From positions 1 through 8,810 of the forward strand of contig CANQDN010000056.1 of the NCBI GenBank assembly GCA_947593275.1: a stretch of 8,810 bases of DNA, read 5' to 3'. The notes under the pieces were generated by a model. The model was not told where the DNA came from, did not search any database, and saw only the letters and a program-made list of their open reading frames with translations. A program made the position numbers and the translations under genes. This stretch comes from an uncultured Bacilli bacterium (lineage in GTDB: Bacteria; Bacillota_I; Bacilli_A; RF39; UBA660). Shown here piece by piece: positions 7,099-8,810 of the stretch (its first letter is position 1; each line of letters starts with the position of its first letter).

Positions 7099-7115
7099 AC
7101 ATACATAGAATAATT

Positions 7116-7122
7116 AAGGAGG
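7116..7122 (+). promoter_or_regulatory. Strong Shine-Dalgarno deciding the clpC start
   Basis: AAGGAGG is a near-perfect anti-16S match placed 6 nt before the ATG at 7129. It is clearly stronger than the ribosome sites of the preceding cluster. It fixes the start of the ClpC-like protein, whose N-terminal residues then align directly with the Clp N domain. Confidence 0.85.
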
Positions 7123-7128
7123 AAGAAA

Positions 7129-8810
7129 ATGTTTAATAACTTTGGATTTTTAGGAAGTAAAATATTAAAAGATGCAGAAGAAGAAAGATATAATCTCCAT
7201 CATCCCTATGTTGGATCTGAACATCTTTTATTAGCTATATTAAAAAGTGATACCCCACTAAAAAAAAGACTTGCCGATTATAACTTAACATATGATAATT
7301 TTAAAAATGAATTAATAAACATCGTAGGCATTCCTAAAAAAAGCATCGAAATAAATTTATACACACCTCTTTTAAAGCGCGTTTTATCCTGTGCTTTAAG
7401 TGATGCCAAAGAAAATAATAAAGGAATAGTTACCGAAAATCATCTTCTAGTCGCTTTATTTGATGAAGGAGAGGGTATAGCTATTCGTATTTTATTAGAA
7501 ATGGGTATACCTATTGATGAATTATATGATGAATTAAAAATAAAACCTCAAGACACCATTAATACTAAATTAGAAATATTTACAGTAGGAACCAATCTCA
7601 ATGATAAAGTTGAAACCTTTGATAAAGTAATAGGTCGCAATCAAGAAATAAATCATTTAATTGAAGTTTTACTTCGTAAAAAAAAGAGTAATCCACTACT
7701 TATTGGTCCCGCTGGAGTAGGAAAAACCGCCATAGTTGAAGAACTTGCAAGACGTATCAAAAATAAAGAAGTACCCAGTTCTTTAGAAAATAAAATAATC
7801 GTGGAACTTCCCATGGGAGATCTTGTAAGTGGTACTAAATATCGTGGTGAATTTGAAGAAAGACTAACTAAAATTATTAAAGAAGTTATTAAAAATAAAA
7901 ATATCATCTTATTTATTGATGAAGTTCATTCTATGGTAAATGCTGGAGGAGCCGAAGGCGCCATAAATGCTGGAGATATTCTAAAACCCTATTTAGCAAG
8001 GGGAGACATCCATCTAATCGGAGCCACTACAACTCATGAATATGAAAAATTTATTGCTAAAGATAAAGCCCTAGAAAGACGCTTTGAAACTATCTTAATT
8101 AATGAACCAACCAAAGAAGAAACAGAAGAAATATTAAAAGGTTTAATCCCCGCCTATGAAGCTCATCATCATATCAAAATAAGTGATGATAATATTAAAG
8201 ATATTGCCACTTTAGCAAGTAAATATATCTTTACCAAAAAAAATCCTGATAAATCTATCGATTTACTAGATAGTGTATGTAGTCATGTAAAAAGAAAAAA
8301 CATCACCAATAATGAAGTAAAACCTCTCGATAATAAACTAAAAGAACTTGCCTACACTAAAGAAAAATACGTTAAAAATAATGAGTTTGATAAAGCTTTA
8401 GATACATGCCTAGCTATAGAAAAAATCGAAAAAGAATTAAAAAATATAAAAAATAAATCTAATGATATTATTACTAAAGAAGATATCTTAAAAGTAATTG
8501 AAGAAAAAAGTAATATTCCAATGTTTTTAGATAAAGAAAAAATCTATGCCGACCTAAAAACTAATCTTTATAAAAAAATAGTTCTAGAAAATAAAGCCCT
8601 AGAAAAAATAATTAATAATATAGAAATATATTTTAACAATGATGAATCTAACTTAAAACTTCTTTTAGTGGGCCCCAGTGGTGTTGGTAAAACATCTTCA
8701 GTTAAAACGATCAGTGATACTCTAAAAAATAACTTAATTAGACTTGATATGAGTGAATATAACCTCGAAACTAGTGTTAATAAACTAATTGGGGTATCTC
8801 ATGGTTATAT
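7129..8810 (+). CDS. clpC: ClpC-family AAA+ unfoldase (ATPase subunit of Clp protease), 3'-truncated by the window edge
   Basis: Hexameric AAA+ unfoldase that feeds substrates to ClpP; 560 codons are visible of an expected ~810. The N domain has both Clp repeats (residues ~10-38 and ~82-120). They include SEH at 30-32 and TEN at 102-104, whose glutamates align with the phospho-arginine-binding Glu32 and Glu106 of B. subtilis ClpC. AAA domain 1 has Walker A GPAGVGKT (193-200), the pore loop GTKYRGEFEERL, Walker B ILFIDE (Asp264), GATTT and the ALERRF arginine finger. Residues 401-444 are a short middle domain matching the ClpC UVR motif (NNEFDKALDTC, then EKIEKEL), which separates it from ClpB and ClpA. 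AAA domain 2 begins with Walker A GPSGVGKT (515-522). The segment normally reading VIGQDEA is IVLENKA, and the family's GSPPGY reads GVSHGY, so domain 2 is divergent. No ctsR, mcsA or mcsB lies directly upstream, unlike the B. subtilis operon. Confidence 0.92.
   Translation, partial: MFNNFGFLGSKILKDAEEERYNLHHPYVGSEHLLLAILKSDTPLKKRLADYNLTYDNFKNELINIVGIPKKSIEINLYTPLLKRVLSCALSDAKENNKGIVTENHLLVALFDEGEGIAIRILLEMGIPIDELYDELKIKPQDTINTKLEIFTVGTNLNDKVETFDKVIGRNQEINHLIEVLLRKKKSNPLLIGPAGVGKTAIVEELARRIKNKEVPSSLENKIIVELPMGDLVSGTKYRGEFEERLTKIIKEVIKNKNIILFIDEVHSMVNAGGAEGAINAGDILKPYLARGDIHLIGATTTHEYEKFIAKDKALERRFETILINEPTKEETEEILKGLIPAYEAHHHIKISDDNIKDIATLASKYIFTKKNPDKSIDLLDSVCSHVKRKNITNNEVKPLDNKLKELAYTKEKYVKNNEFDKALDTCLAIEKIEKELKNIKNKSNDIITKEDILKVIEEKSNIPMFLDKEKIYADLKTNLYKKIVLENKALEKIINNIEIYFNNDESNLKLLLVGPSGVGKTSSVKTISDTLKNNLIRLDMSEYNLETSVNKLIGVSHGY

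Noticed and set aside
7106..7111. TAGAAT as a -10 box for clpC
   Set aside because: It matches 5/6, but initiation would fall around 7118, inside the Shine-Dalgarno, and no -35 lies at a workable distance.
7653..7907. Reverse-strand open frame of 84 codons, membrane-like
   Set aside because: It is antisense to the Walker A to Walker B region of ClpC domain 1, which is clearly coding on the + strand.
1..8810. CRISPR arrays, tRNA/rRNA genes, insertion sequences or prophage genes
   Set aside because: No spaced direct repeats, clover-leaf-like segments, transposase or integrase motifs or terminal inverted repeats were seen; the window is almost fully filled by the genes listed.

Overview
The window comes from an AT-rich genome (by eye about 70% A+T or more, with A/T strongly favoured at third codon positions). 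All recognised genes are on the + strand and read cleanly in the standard bacterial code. All twelve tryptophans in the five full genes and the partial PFOR are TGG, and the six visible stops are TAA or TAG. A pyruvate:ferredoxin oxidoreductase beside a UVR-type ClpC suggests an anaerobic, fermentative member of the Bacillota (Bacilli/Clostridia side, perhaps an uncultured gut lineage). That taxonomic reading is inference.

Layout. Positions 2-3130 hold most of a single-chain pyruvate:ferredoxin (flavodoxin) oxidoreductase whose first ~78 residues lie before the window. After an 11-nt gap come five tightly packed genes (3142-7060): a Nudix hydrolase, an orphan Pol-beta-type nucleotidyltransferase, a class I aminoacyl-tRNA-synthetase-like protein with degraded signature motifs, a peptidase E/S51-like serine hydrolase, and a small HAD-IIB (Cof-type) phosphatase. 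Junctions are -8, -8, +1 and -11 nt, so these genes are almost certainly one transcription and translation unit, possibly read through from the PFOR gene. The only intergenic stretch of note (7061-7128) carries a 10-bp tandem repeat with the spacing of a CtsR operator, a candidate promoter and a strong Shine-Dalgarno. It leads into a ClpC-family AAA+ unfoldase (7129 to the window end, truncated).

How the genes may work together. PFOR (energy metabolism) and ClpC (protein quality control) are ordinary. The middle five genes are the unusual part. They combine a nucleotidyl transfer enzyme, an aaRS-like enzyme without a recognisable tRNA-binding C-terminal domain, a Ser hydrolase of the peptidase E fold, a phosphatase and a pyrophosphohydrolase. 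This set would suit making or turning over an aminoacylated or nucleotidylated small molecule (or a modified RNA/protein). No substrate can be read from the sequence, so the pathway idea remains a hypothesis.
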